Shown: piece by piece, positions 1-8,464 of the stretch
Layout: each line of letters opens with the position of its first letter
Numbering within the stretch: the first letter of the stretch is position 1
Assembly: GCF_023715565.1 (NCBI RefSeq)
Contig: NZ_JAMBOJ010000005.1
Coordinates: 55,098-119,097, forward strand
Length of the DNA stretch: 64,000 bases
Source: Cytobacillus firmus
Lineage (GTDB): Bacteria > Bacillota > Bacilli > Bacillales > Cytobacillaceae
Reading direction: 5' to 3'
Program-made: the position numbers and the translations under genes
The notes under the pieces: generated by a model
What the model saw: only the letters and a program-made list of their open reading frames with translations
Database searches by the model: none
What the model was told of the DNA's origin: nothing

Positions 1-697
1 CCGCTTTTAAAGGCTTCTTCAGCTGCATAATAGAGTCGATTACCTCAGCTATTCCGAAGACCCCAATTAATACAGCAATTAGGCTAAAACCATCCATGAG
101 AGCGCTTTCTCCAAAAGTAAAACGCTGGGCACCAGTGATCTTATCCATTCCTACAGTGGCAAAAGCTAATCCTAATATCCCGGAAATAAGCCCTTTCGAT
201 AGTGATGCAGCCGTTAGGTTTGCACTGAGAATAATTCCAAACATGGCAAGCAGAAAATACTCCCATGATCCGAAATTCATACTTATATCCAAAAGAAGCG
301 GCGCCCCTATTAGAAACAATACAGCTGCCAGAATTGTGCCTAAAAAGCTTTGGAAGGTAGCAAGTCCTCTTGCCAGTCCTCCCTCCCCCCGCTGAGCCAT
401 TGGATAGCCATCCATAGCCGTTGCAGCGGAGGCAGGTGTACCTGGAATATTTAAGAAGATGGCTGGCGTGGATCCGCCATAGGTTCCTCCTATATGAACA
501 GACACAATTAAAACCATTGCTTCTATCCATTCCATCCCCCAGGTAAATGAAATCAGCAAGGATACTCCCATAGTAGTGGTCAGACCCGGAAGTGCACCTA
601 CTGCCATCCCCGCAACTGTGCCAATAAGAAATAAAAGCATGATCTTAAATGTAAAGAAACTGGCCAGCGATTCGCCGATTAAACTTATTTCTCCCAA
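1..697 (-). CDS. Tripartite tricarboxylate transporter permease TctA, C-terminal part cut by window edge
   Basis: Large membrane subunit of a TTT-family secondary carrier that takes up a carboxylate with a periplasmic-type binding protein. The first 232 residues are in the window. They carry the family's glycine/proline-rich motifs (GALPGLTTTMGV near residue 35, GGTYGGSTPAIFLNIPGTPASAATAMDGYP near 75-105) and alternating hydrophobic segments. I chose the TTG at 697 because an AGGAGG box lies six bases upstream; no ATG has a comparable site. It follows the aminopeptidase gene by 13 bp and should share its sigma-54 promoter. Its TctB/TctC partners are not seen here and may lie before the window. 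Family certain, substrate unknown. Confidence 0.9.
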   Translation of the reverse strand, partial: MGEISLIGESLASFFTFKIMLLFLIGTVAGMAVGALPGLTTTMGVSLLISFTWGMEWIEAMVLIVSVHIGGTYGGSTPAIFLNIPGTPASAATAMDGYPMAQRGEGGLARGLATFQSFLGTILAAVLFLIGAPLLLDISMNFGSWEYFLLAMFGIILSANLTAASLSKGLISGILGLAFATVGMDKITGAQRFTFGESALMDGFSLIAVLIGVFGIAEVIDSIMQLKKPLKA

Positions 698-710
698 ATA
701 AACCTCCTCC

Positions 711-1691
711 CTAATCTATATAGAGTTCTCCATCTTTCATAAGGATTTTCCCATCCACTATGATAGTCGGTTTTCGAATCACTAAATCACAATGCCCCGG
801 GGCTCTGATACTGCTTCCAAATGTGATCCCATTGCCAATTCCAATATGCATGGTCCCGAACTCTGCCTCGTCTTCCAGCTGTCCTCCTCTGCCAATTTTC
901 GCTTTTGGATTCATGCCGATTCCCATTTCCACTGCGCAATATACATTGGGATGATTATAACTTTCCAGCGTTTGCTTAAGCTTTTCAGCATCTTCTTTTC
1001 CTTCGATGGAGATGATTTTCCCTTCTCTAAAGACGACTTTAACCGGCTCTTCACACGCCCTGCCCGGCACAATGGCCCCATCAATGTACATGACTCCTTC
1101 TGTAGTTCCTTCTAGTGGTGCCACAGCTGTTTCAATACATGGGGGAGGAGAAATACTTCCAGGCTCATGACAAATTCCTGTTTGAGGGACGGCATGCCGT
1201 CCGGTTATAGACATAGAAAGCTCCGTTCCTAAACGGGTAGTGATGCTTAACTGTTCCCCTTCTTCAAGAATGGCGGAAACTTTATCGATTATTTTCTTCT
1301 GGGCAAAATAATCGATATCCAGTGAACCATCTAAGAAAACCTCTTCATTAGCATCAGGCATAAATATTAATCTGGCACCTGCATTACTGGCTTCTTTTCT
1401 GGCAGTAGAATGATTAATAGAAAAGGTTGTCGGGGCAACGATGGCATCAGCTGCTTTCATTGCCTCTGCAATGATTCTTGGCGGTTCATCCCCATGCCTT
1501 GTAGTGGGATTCATGATGGTCATCACCACTTTTGCTCCCATGCCTTCACCAACAAGTGCGAAAACTTCCCCGATTTCAGTCGTATTTGTATCCGTTAAAA
1601 TCAATAGGTTTTCTCCCGGCTTTACATTTAGACATGTCTTCAATAATGTCTGGACGGATTTCACCATAAACATTTTATTTATGATTTTCAT
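711..1691 (-). CDS. Aminopeptidase of the M29 / NicX-like (leucyl aminopeptidase) family
   Basis: About 326 residues, similar to proteins annotated as leucyl aminopeptidase or 2,5-dihydroxypyridine 5,6-dioxygenase-like (M29/NicX superfamily). Metal-ligand candidates in the C-terminal half are EMGIGMNPKAKIG, E-x-E in LEDEAEFGTMHIGIG, and HCD in APGHCDLVIRKP. The longer reading from 1718 is unlikely: a GAGGGGGAG box sits just before the ATG at 1691. A consensus sigma-54 promoter lies 38-54 bp upstream, and tctA follows at once, so the gene probably acts on the compound that the TctA system imports (inference). It may be a peptidase, amidase or ring-cleaving oxygenase; sequence alone does not decide. 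Confidence 0.8.
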   Translation of the reverse strand: MKIINKMFMVKSVQTLLKTCLNVKPGENLLILTDTNTTEIGEVFALVGEGMGAKVVMTIMNPTTRHGDEPPRIIAEAMKAADAIVAPTTFSINHSTARKEASNAGARLIFMPDANEEVFLDGSLDIDYFAQKKIIDKVSAILEEGEQLSITTRLGTELSMSITGRHAVPQTGICHEPGSISPPPCIETAVAPLEGTTEGVMYIDGAIVPGRACEEPVKVVFREGKIISIEGKEDAEKLKQTLESYNHPNVYCAVEMGIGMNPKAKIGRGGQLEDEAEFGTMHIGIGNGITFGSSIRAPGHCDLVIRKPTIIVDGKILMKDGELYID

Positions 1692-1728
1692 TGCACTCCC
1701 CCTCGTTTTTTCCTTCAACTAGTTAGAA

Positions 1729-1745
1729 TGCAATTACCGTGCCAA
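1729..1745 (-). promoter_or_regulatory. Sigma-54 (-24/-12) promoter
   Basis: Minus-strand TTGGCACGGTAATTGCA matches the consensus TGGCACG-N4-TTGCW exactly. It would start transcription near 1718, about 27 bases before the aminopeptidase start codon. An adjacent sigma-54 activator gene and repeated palindromes upstream support it. Confidence 0.92.
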
Positions 1746-1843
1746 GTTGTGATTTATATATATATTTTAATAAAAGCCCCCTGTTTATAAGGGATATACA
1801 GGACAACTTCTCTTTTGCAAAAAACATCACTAAGATCCATTGT

Positions 1844-1953
1844 TCGCAATTTGCAAAAAAAACATAGAAGATCTGTCCAAATTATAAAAAAAAGACAAAT
1901 CTGCTATGTTTCTAGGGTAATCGCAATTTGCGAACTATAATTGCATTTTGCGA
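1844..1953. promoter_or_regulatory. Repeated palindromes, probable enhancer sites for the sigma-54 activator
   Basis: TCGCAATTTGCGA at 1921-1933 is a perfect 13-bp inverted repeat. A one-mismatch copy (TCGCAATTTGCAA) lies at 1844-1856 and a two-mismatch copy (TTGCATTTTGCGA) at 1941-1953, just inside the activator gene. They lie about 100-210 bp upstream of the -24/-12 promoter, the usual distance for enhancer-binding proteins. Ownership by the neighbouring activator is inferred. Confidence 0.7.
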
Positions 1954-3719
1954 TTAATCTCGTATTTATTAATTTTCCTGTAAAGCGTTGCTACATTTAT
2001 ACCTAGTTCATCTGCTGCTTGTTTTTTTCCATTCAATGTATCACCGTATTTTTTTAATGCATCCTTTATCATTCTTTCTTCCATTTCTGCTAGAGTAATA
2101 TTTTCTTTAACATCGTTCAGCGGATCATGATGACGGATTCTTGGAGGCAGGTTTTCTACTCTAATCCAGTGGTCAGTTGCCATGTTTATGGCATATTCCA
2201 CTGCATTTTGGAGTTCACGAATATTACCTGGCCAATTATACGAACACAGCCTATTCTCCGCTTCAGGAGTGAAACCTCTCACTTTTTTTCCAGTAATTTT
2301 GTCATAGTGCTGTACAAAATACTGAAGGAGGACTGGAATATCACCCTCTCTTTCCCTCAGTGGCGGGATATGCAGCGGAATAACGCTTAACCTAAAAAAT
2401 AAATCCTGTCGGAATTCCCCATCTGCTACCATCTTTTCTAAGTTTTTATGGGTTGCTGCAACCACTCTTATATCAATATCTATAGAAGTATTAGATCCAA
2501 TTCGTTCAATTTTTCTTTCTTCCAGCACTCTCAACAGCTTCACTTGTAAATGCAATGGCATATCACCTATTTCATCCAGAAAGATGGTGCCTCCTTGTGC
2601 CATTTCAAATTTTCCAGGCTTTCCGCTCTTCCTTGCACCCGTAAAAGCACCCTCGCTATACCCAAACAATTCACTTTCCAGTAAATGTTCAGGAATGGCG
2701 GCACAATTTATGGCCCGAAATGGTTTTTTAACTCTTTTGCTCTCTTGATGCAGCGCTCTCGCAAAAAGTTCCTTTCCCGTCCCGCTCTCTCCCAGGAAAA
2801 TGACTGTAGAATCGGTTGCCGCAACTTTTTTGGCTGCAGCCTTTGTTTGCAATATAGCATGGCTTTTCCCTACTATAATATCGAATGTAGAATCATCTAC
2901 CTCTGATGTAATAGAATAGGCAAACTTTTGAACTTCAGCTAAATCTTTGAGTGTAATCGCACATCCAATAATTTGCCCGTTATGGATCAAAGGATTAGCA
3001 CTAATGATGACTTGAATCACTTTTCCGTTCACAACAAGAGAACATTCCTTATCTGAGTATCCTTGTCCGGTAGAAAATACTTTTGTAATCGGCAGATTTT
3101 GAATAACTTCGGAAATATTTGAAGTTAACACACTCTGTTTTTTTATATTTAGTATTTTTTCTGCGGAACGGTTCATCTCTAATATAAACCCTTTTTGATC
3201 AACAGCAATGATGCCCTCATACATGGATTGAATTGTCACTTGCAGCATTTGTGAGGTTGATAAATATTTCTTTAATAAAGATGTTCCATTTATTTTGCTG
3301 CTGATTAAATCCGCCATTTTATCGAGATAATTGGATAATATACGGTGCTTCTCTTTAAATTCATTTTTTTGTTTTTCAGAGAATGCCGTTAAACTGATAA
3401 CCCCGACAATTTCGCCCTCATGTGTTAATGGATAGGAAACATCTGATTTTTCAGGGCAATTCTGATGAAGGATACAGCTTTTACATACGTCATGGAAACC
3501 TGGCTCTAAATTGTAAACAGGCTGATTTGTTTTTAAGACCTCTTCGATGATGTGCCCCCGAACCGGCTCTCCTACAACAGCATGCGTGCCCCCGCCTGTA
3601 GCCGTAACAACAACTTTGTTTTTATCATAAATAATAACTTCTAAAGACAACACAGACTTAATGGCTTCTGCTACTAAATTCACTTCTTCTTGAATTTCAA
3701 AAAGGATTGATTTACCCAT
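1935..3719 (-). CDS. Sigma-54-dependent transcriptional activator with sensory GAF-like and PAS domains
   Basis: A 594-residue bacterial enhancer-binding protein. Residues about 1-140 form a sensory region with a cysteine cluster (CKSCILHQNC) that could bind metal or an Fe-S centre. A PAS domain follows at about 155-260, then an AAA+ domain with Walker A GESGTGKE near 310, the sigma-54 contact loop GAFTGA near 360, and GGTIFLDEIGD as Walker B. The C-terminal Fis-type helix-turn-helix contains KKQAADELGINVATLYRKINKY. AGGAGG lies eight bases before the ATG. The neighbouring -24/-12 promoter and palindromes make the aminopeptidase-tctA operon the likely target. The ligand is not known. Confidence 0.95.
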   Translation of the reverse strand: MGKSILFEIQEEVNLVAEAIKSVLSLEVIIYDKNKVVVTATGGGTHAVVGEPVRGHIIEEVLKTNQPVYNLEPGFHDVCKSCILHQNCPEKSDVSYPLTHEGEIVGVISLTAFSEKQKNEFKEKHRILSNYLDKMADLISSKINGTSLLKKYLSTSQMLQVTIQSMYEGIIAVDQKGFILEMNRSAEKILNIKKQSVLTSNISEVIQNLPITKVFSTGQGYSDKECSLVVNGKVIQVIISANPLIHNGQIIGCAITLKDLAEVQKFAYSITSEVDDSTFDIIVGKSHAILQTKAAAKKVAATDSTVIFLGESGTGKELFARALHQESKRVKKPFRAINCAAIPEHLLESELFGYSEGAFTGARKSGKPGKFEMAQGGTIFLDEIGDMPLHLQVKLLRVLEERKIERIGSNTSIDIDIRVVAATHKNLEKMVADGEFRQDLFFRLSVIPLHIPPLREREGDIPVLLQYFVQHYDKITGKKVRGFTPEAENRLCSYNWPGNIRELQNAVEYAINMATDHWIRVENLPPRIRHHDPLNDVKENITLAEMEERMIKDALKKYGDTLNGKKQAADELGINVATLYRKINKYEINRKMQL

Positions 3720-4177
3720 TAATATCCTCCTAATACATTAGTTCCTCCTAATGAGCAGGAAAGTTTATCTGTCTCTCAGATTTGCTTCATGATATATATC
3801 ATTCGATTTGAAAATCGAAAAACCTCTGGAAAATTCTGAATATTCACGACAGTAGTGGTTTTTAATATAACATTTTTTCTAGGAAATATTTCGATAGTTT
3901 ATAAGATTGATGGGGCAAAACACTGGTTAGAATCATCCTGCTGGTACAGATCCTGTTCAATATTTTCCCAAGCAAAATAAGCAACTTACTGTTAAAGTTG
4001 CTAGAAACATACTATTTTTATTGCATAAATCTCGGTTGGGGCACAGTTTCCTCAAAACTTAGACTAATAATAGTAGTCCCGCCTCTCCCACTACCGTTAT
4101 ACCAATCAGAGAAATACCTGCCAAATCCTTCTCATGTTAAAATACTATTATATTATCTAGTAAAGGAATGAATCCCT
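3720..4177. other. Intergenic region between divergent genes
   Basis: No gene recognised. It should hold the promoter of the sigma-54 activator on the left and that of the UvrC-like gene on the right. The only clear structure is a palindrome at 3802-3819 (TTCGATTT-GA-AAATCGAA), a possible operator close to the activator gene. Confidence 0.5.
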
Positions 4178-5272
4178 ATTAATCTCCCTGACAAGATAAA
4201 AAACCTGCCAGTAACTCCAGGCGTCTATCTGATGAAGGATTCCCAGGGCCAAGTTCTGTATGTGGGAAAAGCGAAGAATCTTAAGAATCGGGTTCAGTCT
4301 TATTTCCGGAACTCTGCGAACCATTTACCGAAGATTAAAAAGCTGGTTAAACACTTAAGGGATTTTGACTACATCCTGACAGATACCGAATTTGAGGCTT
4401 TTATGCTTGAATGCCAATTAATAAAAAGCATTAAACCGCTCTATAATCGAATGATGAAGAGTCCGCAGTCATTCATATATATATCGATTGATCTTACTGG
4501 CAATCACCGTAAGATTGATATTGCCTTTGATCCTATTGAAAAAGATGGCAAGGTTTATTTTGGCCCTTTTACAAGCCGGAGAAGAGTGGAAAGAGCTATC
4601 CGGGGGTTGAAAGAATGCTTTAAGCTGAATTGCAGCAATCCTAATGGAACAAACTCAGCCTGCCTGAATTATTCCTTAGGCTCATGCCTTGGCCGGTGTC
4701 TTGGAGGGCCTGCGGAACAACAGTACAATGACATTCTGGACAGGTTTATCAATTTTCTGAAAGGCACAGACATGAGTATCTTGGAAGACATGAATCAAAT
4801 GATGCTGAGTGCCTCAGAAAATTTTGAGTTTGAAGCGGCGTCCGCCTATCGGGATCATATACAGGCCGTAAGCACCCTGCTGAAAAAAGAAAAGGTAATC
4901 GAATTTACGGAAGAAAATCATACCATCGCTGCGATTGAAAGATTATCAGATACAACATTGAAACTTTTCCTTATTAAAAGGACAGATATTCTGTTCAGCC
5001 AAAGCTATGCAGCAGTAAACAGCATGGAGGAAAAGATAAAAACGGACATTTTAGCTCATTTTAAAAATGATGAAACACAGGCTGCCGGAGAGATTAGCAG
5101 AGAAGAAATCGATGTTGCGCATATTATTTACCGTTATTTACACAGCGGCAGCTGCTCTTATTTCATCATTCAGGAAAGCTGGCTGGATTCTGAGAATCAT
5201 GCCGCCCTGGATTCAGCATTAAAGAATTTACTGCATAACCAACACTTTGAGCCCCCTATTCATCATGAATAA
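4178..5272 (+). CDS. Short UvrC-like GIY-YIG nuclease (lacks the C-terminal RNase H-like half)
   Basis: Homologue of the N-terminal part of excinuclease UvrC, similar in layout to E. coli Cho. It has a GIY-YIG domain (PVTPGVYLMKD then VLYVGKAKNLKNRV), a cysteine cluster (CFKLNC ... CLNYSLGSCLGRC) and a UVR-type helical segment (ENFEFEAASAYRDHIQ). At about 365 residues it lacks UvrC's RNase H and helix-hairpin-helix domains. The first ATG (4232) would cut off the conserved GVYL strand, so the frame must begin earlier. The open frame reaches back to 4172, and an AAAGGA box precedes an ATT codon at 4178. Either this is a rare ATT start, or one base has shifted the frame from the ATG at 4168. Probably a 3'-incision accessory repair nuclease. 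Confidence 0.75.
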   Translation: MNLPDKIKNLPVTPGVYLMKDSQGQVLYVGKAKNLKNRVQSYFRNSANHLPKIKKLVKHLRDFDYILTDTEFEAFMLECQLIKSIKPLYNRMMKSPQSFIYISIDLTGNHRKIDIAFDPIEKDGKVYFGPFTSRRRVERAIRGLKECFKLNCSNPNGTNSACLNYSLGSCLGRCLGGPAEQQYNDILDRFINFLKGTDMSILEDMNQMMLSASENFEFEAASAYRDHIQAVSTLLKKEKVIEFTEENHTIAAIERLSDTTLKLFLIKRTDILFSQSYAAVNSMEEKIKTDILAHFKNDETQAAGEISREEIDVAHIIYRYLHSGSCSYFIIQESWLDSENHAALDSALKNLLHNQHFEPPIHHE

Positions 5273-5283
5273 GGGGCTTTTTC
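5250..5283 (+). terminator. Rho-independent terminator of the UvrC-like gene
   Basis: A stem starting AGCCCC and closing GGGGCT, followed by TTTTT. The gene's stop codon lies inside the 3' half of the hairpin. Transcription from the opposite gene also converges here. Confidence 0.85.
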
Positions 5284-5313
5284 CATTCCAATTTAGCATG
5301 CTAATCATCCTGA

Positions 5314-6375
5314 TCAGTTCACATACTCATTCGTGAACGCATCATCCACCCTGAAAAGAATGGTATATGGATGAATATCTTTAAAATAATACGCAGGCTC
5401 TCCCCTGTGTTCCGTTAAATCAATTATCTCAGGTATATCAAAATTCCGCAGCTTTACCCTGAGCCTTTCAATGGATTTGGTGAAGGTTCTCTTTTTCACC
5501 TCGCCATCACTTCCTGTTCTTCCGAAGAAATCCCGCATCGTGATTCTTGTACATGGATTCTCTCTGCTGGAGGACAGTATTAAATGTCTGATCATATTCG
5601 CCTCTGTTGGGGTAATGATGGGATCCTGCCCATTTAATAGGAGAATATTTTCCCGGTCATTAAAGTAGAGAACCAGCTCATCAGCTTCACTGTTTCCAAA
5701 GATGGTTTCGCACTCTTCCTTTGAGCAGGTTCCGGTTTTGTTTTTTGTGATTTTGTAGAAGGCATGGTTATGCAGGTAGGTTTCGTTGGCTGTTAAGGCT
5801 TCAGTTAACGGGGACAGCTCTGCTTTCGGGAGCTGATCCGGATATGGAAGTTTTCCCATCGTTTCATAGGTTTCGTTCGCAACATGCAGTCCGCTATTGG
5901 CTAAATACATATGAGCATGAAGTTCCTGCTGCTGATTAAGGCTGCAGCTTGGGTCACCGATCAGATGCTTGCTTAAGGCCTGCTGGAAATAGCGGACTGC
6001 AGAACCGTATTTGCCATGTTTATAGGCTAGACAGCCGAGACGGTAATAGGCTATTGGCAGTTTTCGCTCCAGTCTTACCGCCTTTAAGAGTGATTCCACC
6101 GCATCCCCGTCATCCTTGAAGTGATTCATTTTTAAGTAGGAGCCATATTTAATTAGAGTGGATACCAGCAGTCTTTTCGTTTGCTTAAAGGCGTCATCGT
6201 AGTATGGGCCATTATTTTTAGCCAGATTGGTAAGCTTTTTAAACATCGTTTCATAAAGGATCACCAGCTGCATGTAATAGCCGTAATCGCCTTTTTCGCC
6301 GTTTTCATGCATATGATGCTCCAGTTCCTCCAGCTCATCAAGGGTTAAGTCTTTTATCTTTAACGTTCTCATCAT
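5314..6375 (-). CDS. TPR-repeat protein with C-terminal winged-helix-like domain, hypothetical regulator
   Basis: About 353 residues, not assigned to a named family. Residues about 100-150 look like TPR motifs (SLLKAVRLERKLPIAYYRLGCLAYKHGKYGSAVRYFQQAL). The last 110 residues resemble a transcriptional-regulator C-terminal winged helix (LLNGQDPIITPTEANMIRHLIL ... RTFTKSIERLRVKLRNF). I chose the ATG at 6375 or 6372 (MMRTLKIKD) over the upstream one because GGGGTG precedes it. It stands alone, convergent with the UvrC-like gene. A role as a one-component or partner-switched regulator is inferred only. Confidence 0.7.
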   Translation of the reverse strand: MMRTLKIKDLTLDELEELEHHMHENGEKGDYGYYMQLVILYETMFKKLTNLAKNNGPYYDDAFKQTKRLLVSTLIKYGSYLKMNHFKDDGDAVESLLKAVRLERKLPIAYYRLGCLAYKHGKYGSAVRYFQQALSKHLIGDPSCSLNQQQELHAHMYLANSGLHVANETYETMGKLPYPDQLPKAELSPLTEALTANETYLHNHAFYKITKNKTGTCSKEECETIFGNSEADELVLYFNDRENILLLNGQDPIITPTEANMIRHLILSSSRENPCTRITMRDFFGRTGSDGEVKKRTFTKSIERLRVKLRNFDIPEIIDLTEHRGEPAYYFKDIHPYTILFRVDDAFTNEYVN

Positions 6376-6579
6376 TACACCCCAATCTATTAAGAAACGT
6401 ACCATTCAACACTTTCACTATATAGAAATCAGCCGCCAGTTTCGCGCGAATATTGTCGAATGAATTGTGAAGATTTTGTAACAGTTCTATGTCTTGCTTA
6501 TCCAGACTGACAGGATGAGCTCCTTGAAAAACACGAACAGGTGTTTTATAATTTAGTTCAATGAACGGAGGGATTCTTT

Positions 6580-7083
6580 ATGTACGTGACAGTCTCAGAC
6601 TTTATTAAAGAGTGGAACAAAGAAGCACAGCTTACACAAAACGTTTTAGACGGATTAACAGATGATTCTTTAAAGCAGCAGGTTTACCCGGAAGGACGCA
6701 CATTAGGAAGAATTGCGTGGCACTTAACAGCAAGTATTCCGGATTATTTAGCTCACTTCGGAGTAAAAGTGCCAACAACAGAAGATGAAGCAAATGTCCC
6801 CGCTTCGGCAAAAGAGATTGCGGGTACATTCAAAAAACTGAGTGAAGAAGCAGCACAGGCGATTCAACAGCAATGGACAGAGGACACATTGAGCCAGACA
6901 CAGAACGCATTTGGACGAGAAGAAACCAATGCACAAATTTTAATGGGCTTAATTAAACACATTGTGCATCATAGGGGGCAATTGACCATTCTGATCCGCC
7001 AGGCAGGATTAAAGCCTTTTGGAGTTTATGGCCCGCCTAAAGAGGATTGGGTTCATTTAGGAGTGGACACTCCGCCGCTATAA
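6580..7083 (+). CDS. DinB-family four-helix-bundle protein
   Basis: A 167-residue protein of the DinB/YfiT superfamily. These are metal-binding four-helix bundles, some of which are bacillithiol-dependent or other thiol transferases. The three expected histidine ligands are visible: H near residue 48 in RIAWHLTAS, and two in IKHIVHHRGQLTILIRQ near 127-131. A GGAGGG box stands ten bases before the ATG. It is monocistronic. The substrate cannot be read from sequence. Confidence 0.88.
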   Translation: MYVTVSDFIKEWNKEAQLTQNVLDGLTDDSLKQQVYPEGRTLGRIAWHLTASIPDYLAHFGVKVPTTEDEANVPASAKEIAGTFKKLSEEAAQAIQQQWTEDTLSQTQNAFGREETNAQILMGLIKHIVHHRGQLTILIRQAGLKPFGVYGPPKEDWVHLGVDTPPL

Positions 7084-7205
7084 AATGATCAAGTTCATCG
7101 AGCGATTTTCTTTGCATAATGAATCTTGTGGATATACATAGGAAGAAGTCTGCTTGAATAATCAGAACACTTGATGAATAGAATGTATTAGTATATTATT
7201 TAAAT

Positions 7206-7365
7206 AAGAACACAACATAAAAATAAAGACTCGGGTGCTGTCACACCCAAGTCTTCATCTTAGCTACTCCGCAGTATAAGTTTGCGGTGGCTGAGGTCGC
7301 GATATGAAAATGACTAGTTCCACGACCCGACGGCCAAATCAGGGTGGGCTAGTCGTTTTTATTTT
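7206..7365 (+). ncRNA. Candidate antisense antitoxin RNA (RatA/SR4-like)
   Basis: Plus-strand promoter TTGATG-N17-TATTAT at 7171-7199 predicts a start near 7206. A hairpin with GACTAG (7312) pairing CTAGTC (7349-7354), then GTTTTTATTTTT, would end it near 7365. The resulting RNA of about 160 nt is antisense to the 3' part of the toxin mRNA and overlaps the last codon of the toxin ORF. This is the arrangement of the Bacillus TxpA/RatA and BsrG/SR4 loci. Confidence 0.75.
7226..7255 (-). terminator. Terminator of the toxin mRNA
   Basis: Minus-strand stem of AAGACTTGGGTG pairing with CACCCGAGTCTT around a four-base loop, followed by TTATTTTTATG. It places the 3' end of the toxin message near 7218. 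Confidence 0.8.
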
Positions 7366-7450
7366 TGCCAGATTGTGCTGCGACAATAATAGTGACGACT
7401 AGAGTAGCGAAAGCAATCATAACATTTAGATCATCATTCGTTACGTACAC
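7349..7450 (-). CDS. Small holin-like toxin, type I toxin-antitoxin system (TxpA/BsrG family)
   Basis: A 33-residue peptide: GTG start, then YVTNDDLNVMIAFATLVVT, then IIVAAQSGKNKND. A charged N-terminus, one hydrophobic helix of about 17 residues and a lysine/asparagine-rich tail fit the Hol_Tox (putative holin-like toxin) family. A GGAAGGGGGTG box precedes the GTG. Minus-strand TATAAT at 7523-7518 is a likely -10 element. The antisense RNA and terminator downstream complete a type I module. Family proteins damage membranes when not silenced. Confidence 0.85.
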   Translation of the reverse strand: MYVTNDDLNVMIAFATLVVTIIVAAQSGKNKND

Positions 7451-7517
7451 GACAGCACCCCCTTCCTGACCTCGGGGGTAGCCACCGCTCCCATACCCTG
7501 CCTTGTAGCTATTCTAT

Positions 7518-7523
7518 ATTATA
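7518..7523 (-). promoter_or_regulatory. -10 element of the toxin promoter
   Basis: A perfect TATAAT on the minus strand about 70 bases upstream of the toxin GTG. The -35 box is poor (TTAGAA, 18-bp spacing). Confidence 0.55.
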
Positions 7524-7600
7524 CCATAATTGGAACTTATGTTCTAATAGTCCCAAATGACCAAAAATAGGTACAGTATGCGATAAAAAAACTGCACTGC

Positions 7601-8065
7601 TTAAAATGGATTGATGTGTTTCTTCCTTATTATCTTCATTATGATAACCCCCACACCGACTCCCGGTATTACACACAAAATGGGCAGCCAGATCGGCCCT
7701 AATAATACATCAAAGGGTTTAAAGGTAGAGGAATATATACACCCCACTGTTACAAAATAAGCACAACATACAAACGGTAGAAAAGAATAACTGTTCCTTC
7801 CTCCACCCGCATCCTTATAGGAATCCCACATCGCAAAGAAATACAAACAAGGATAAAACATCAGCCACAAATAATTGGTTTCCTCAATTGCCTTTTCAAT
7901 ATTCCCATGAAAACTTAAAATAATGACCCCGTTGAAATTCGCTTTTACATTAATAAGGAACTCTAATAATACAATAACCATTCCCTTTATTACTTTTCCA
8001 TTTAAAAATTGCCCAAAGCCAGGCAGTGCAATACTCCATAATAGCCTTTCTACAGATGTTGCCAT
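7601..8065 (-). CDS. Small multi-pass membrane protein with PGFGQ motif
   Basis: A 154-residue protein with about four hydrophobic segments and no named family that I recognise. LPGFGQFLNGKVIKGMVIV and INVKANFNGVIILSFHGNIEKA, then CLYFFAMWDSYKDA, match the first half of the larger protein at 43231-44484, so the two are paralogues. The ATG at 8065 has no good ribosome binding site. A strong GGAGGTG lies 39 bases further upstream in an open frame whose nearest correctly spaced codon is ATC, so the true start is uncertain. Confidence 0.65.
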   Translation of the reverse strand: MATSVERLLWSIALPGFGQFLNGKVIKGMVIVLLEFLINVKANFNGVIILSFHGNIEKAIEETNYLWLMFYPCLYFFAMWDSYKDAGGGRNSYSFLPFVCCAYFVTVGCIYSSTFKPFDVLLGPIWLPILCVIPGVGVGVIIMKIIRKKHINPF

Positions 8066-8464
8066 TCTATCTGAGCCCGTTACTCTGTATCTGATATGTT
8101 CACCTCCACTTCAAGTTAATACTCATGTATCAATTACCCGAAGATAACAGTTAATATTACTTAGCATCACACTTATTATTATGTAAGCACTCTTCACAAA
8201 CTAAACTCCCTATGCAGCTAAACTCTGCGTTTTTTCGATTATCCAATGATTTTCTCTTCAATTTACTTACCTATCTAGGTTGAAAGTCTTGAGAATTGAA
8301 GGTTAATTTTGATTCCCATCGAATACATAACTGTAACCATCATTATGGATGGCAAGGGTATATACATAAATGCCGGAGCTCATTGCCCGGCCCTCTTCTA
8401 TAAAATGTTAAATTAAATGTGAAAATTCGAAAGCATATCATTGCACATTAGGAGGATTAAACAA
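8066..8464. other. Intergenic region between a membrane protein gene and dsdA
   Basis: No gene or named RNA recognised. It must contain the divergent promoters. AGGAGG at 8450-8455 is the ribosome binding site of dsdA. Confidence 0.4.

Noticed and set aside
141..530. 129-codon minus-strand frame at the window start
   Set aside because: It is out of frame with the TctA gene, whose frame shows clear family motifs over the same bases.
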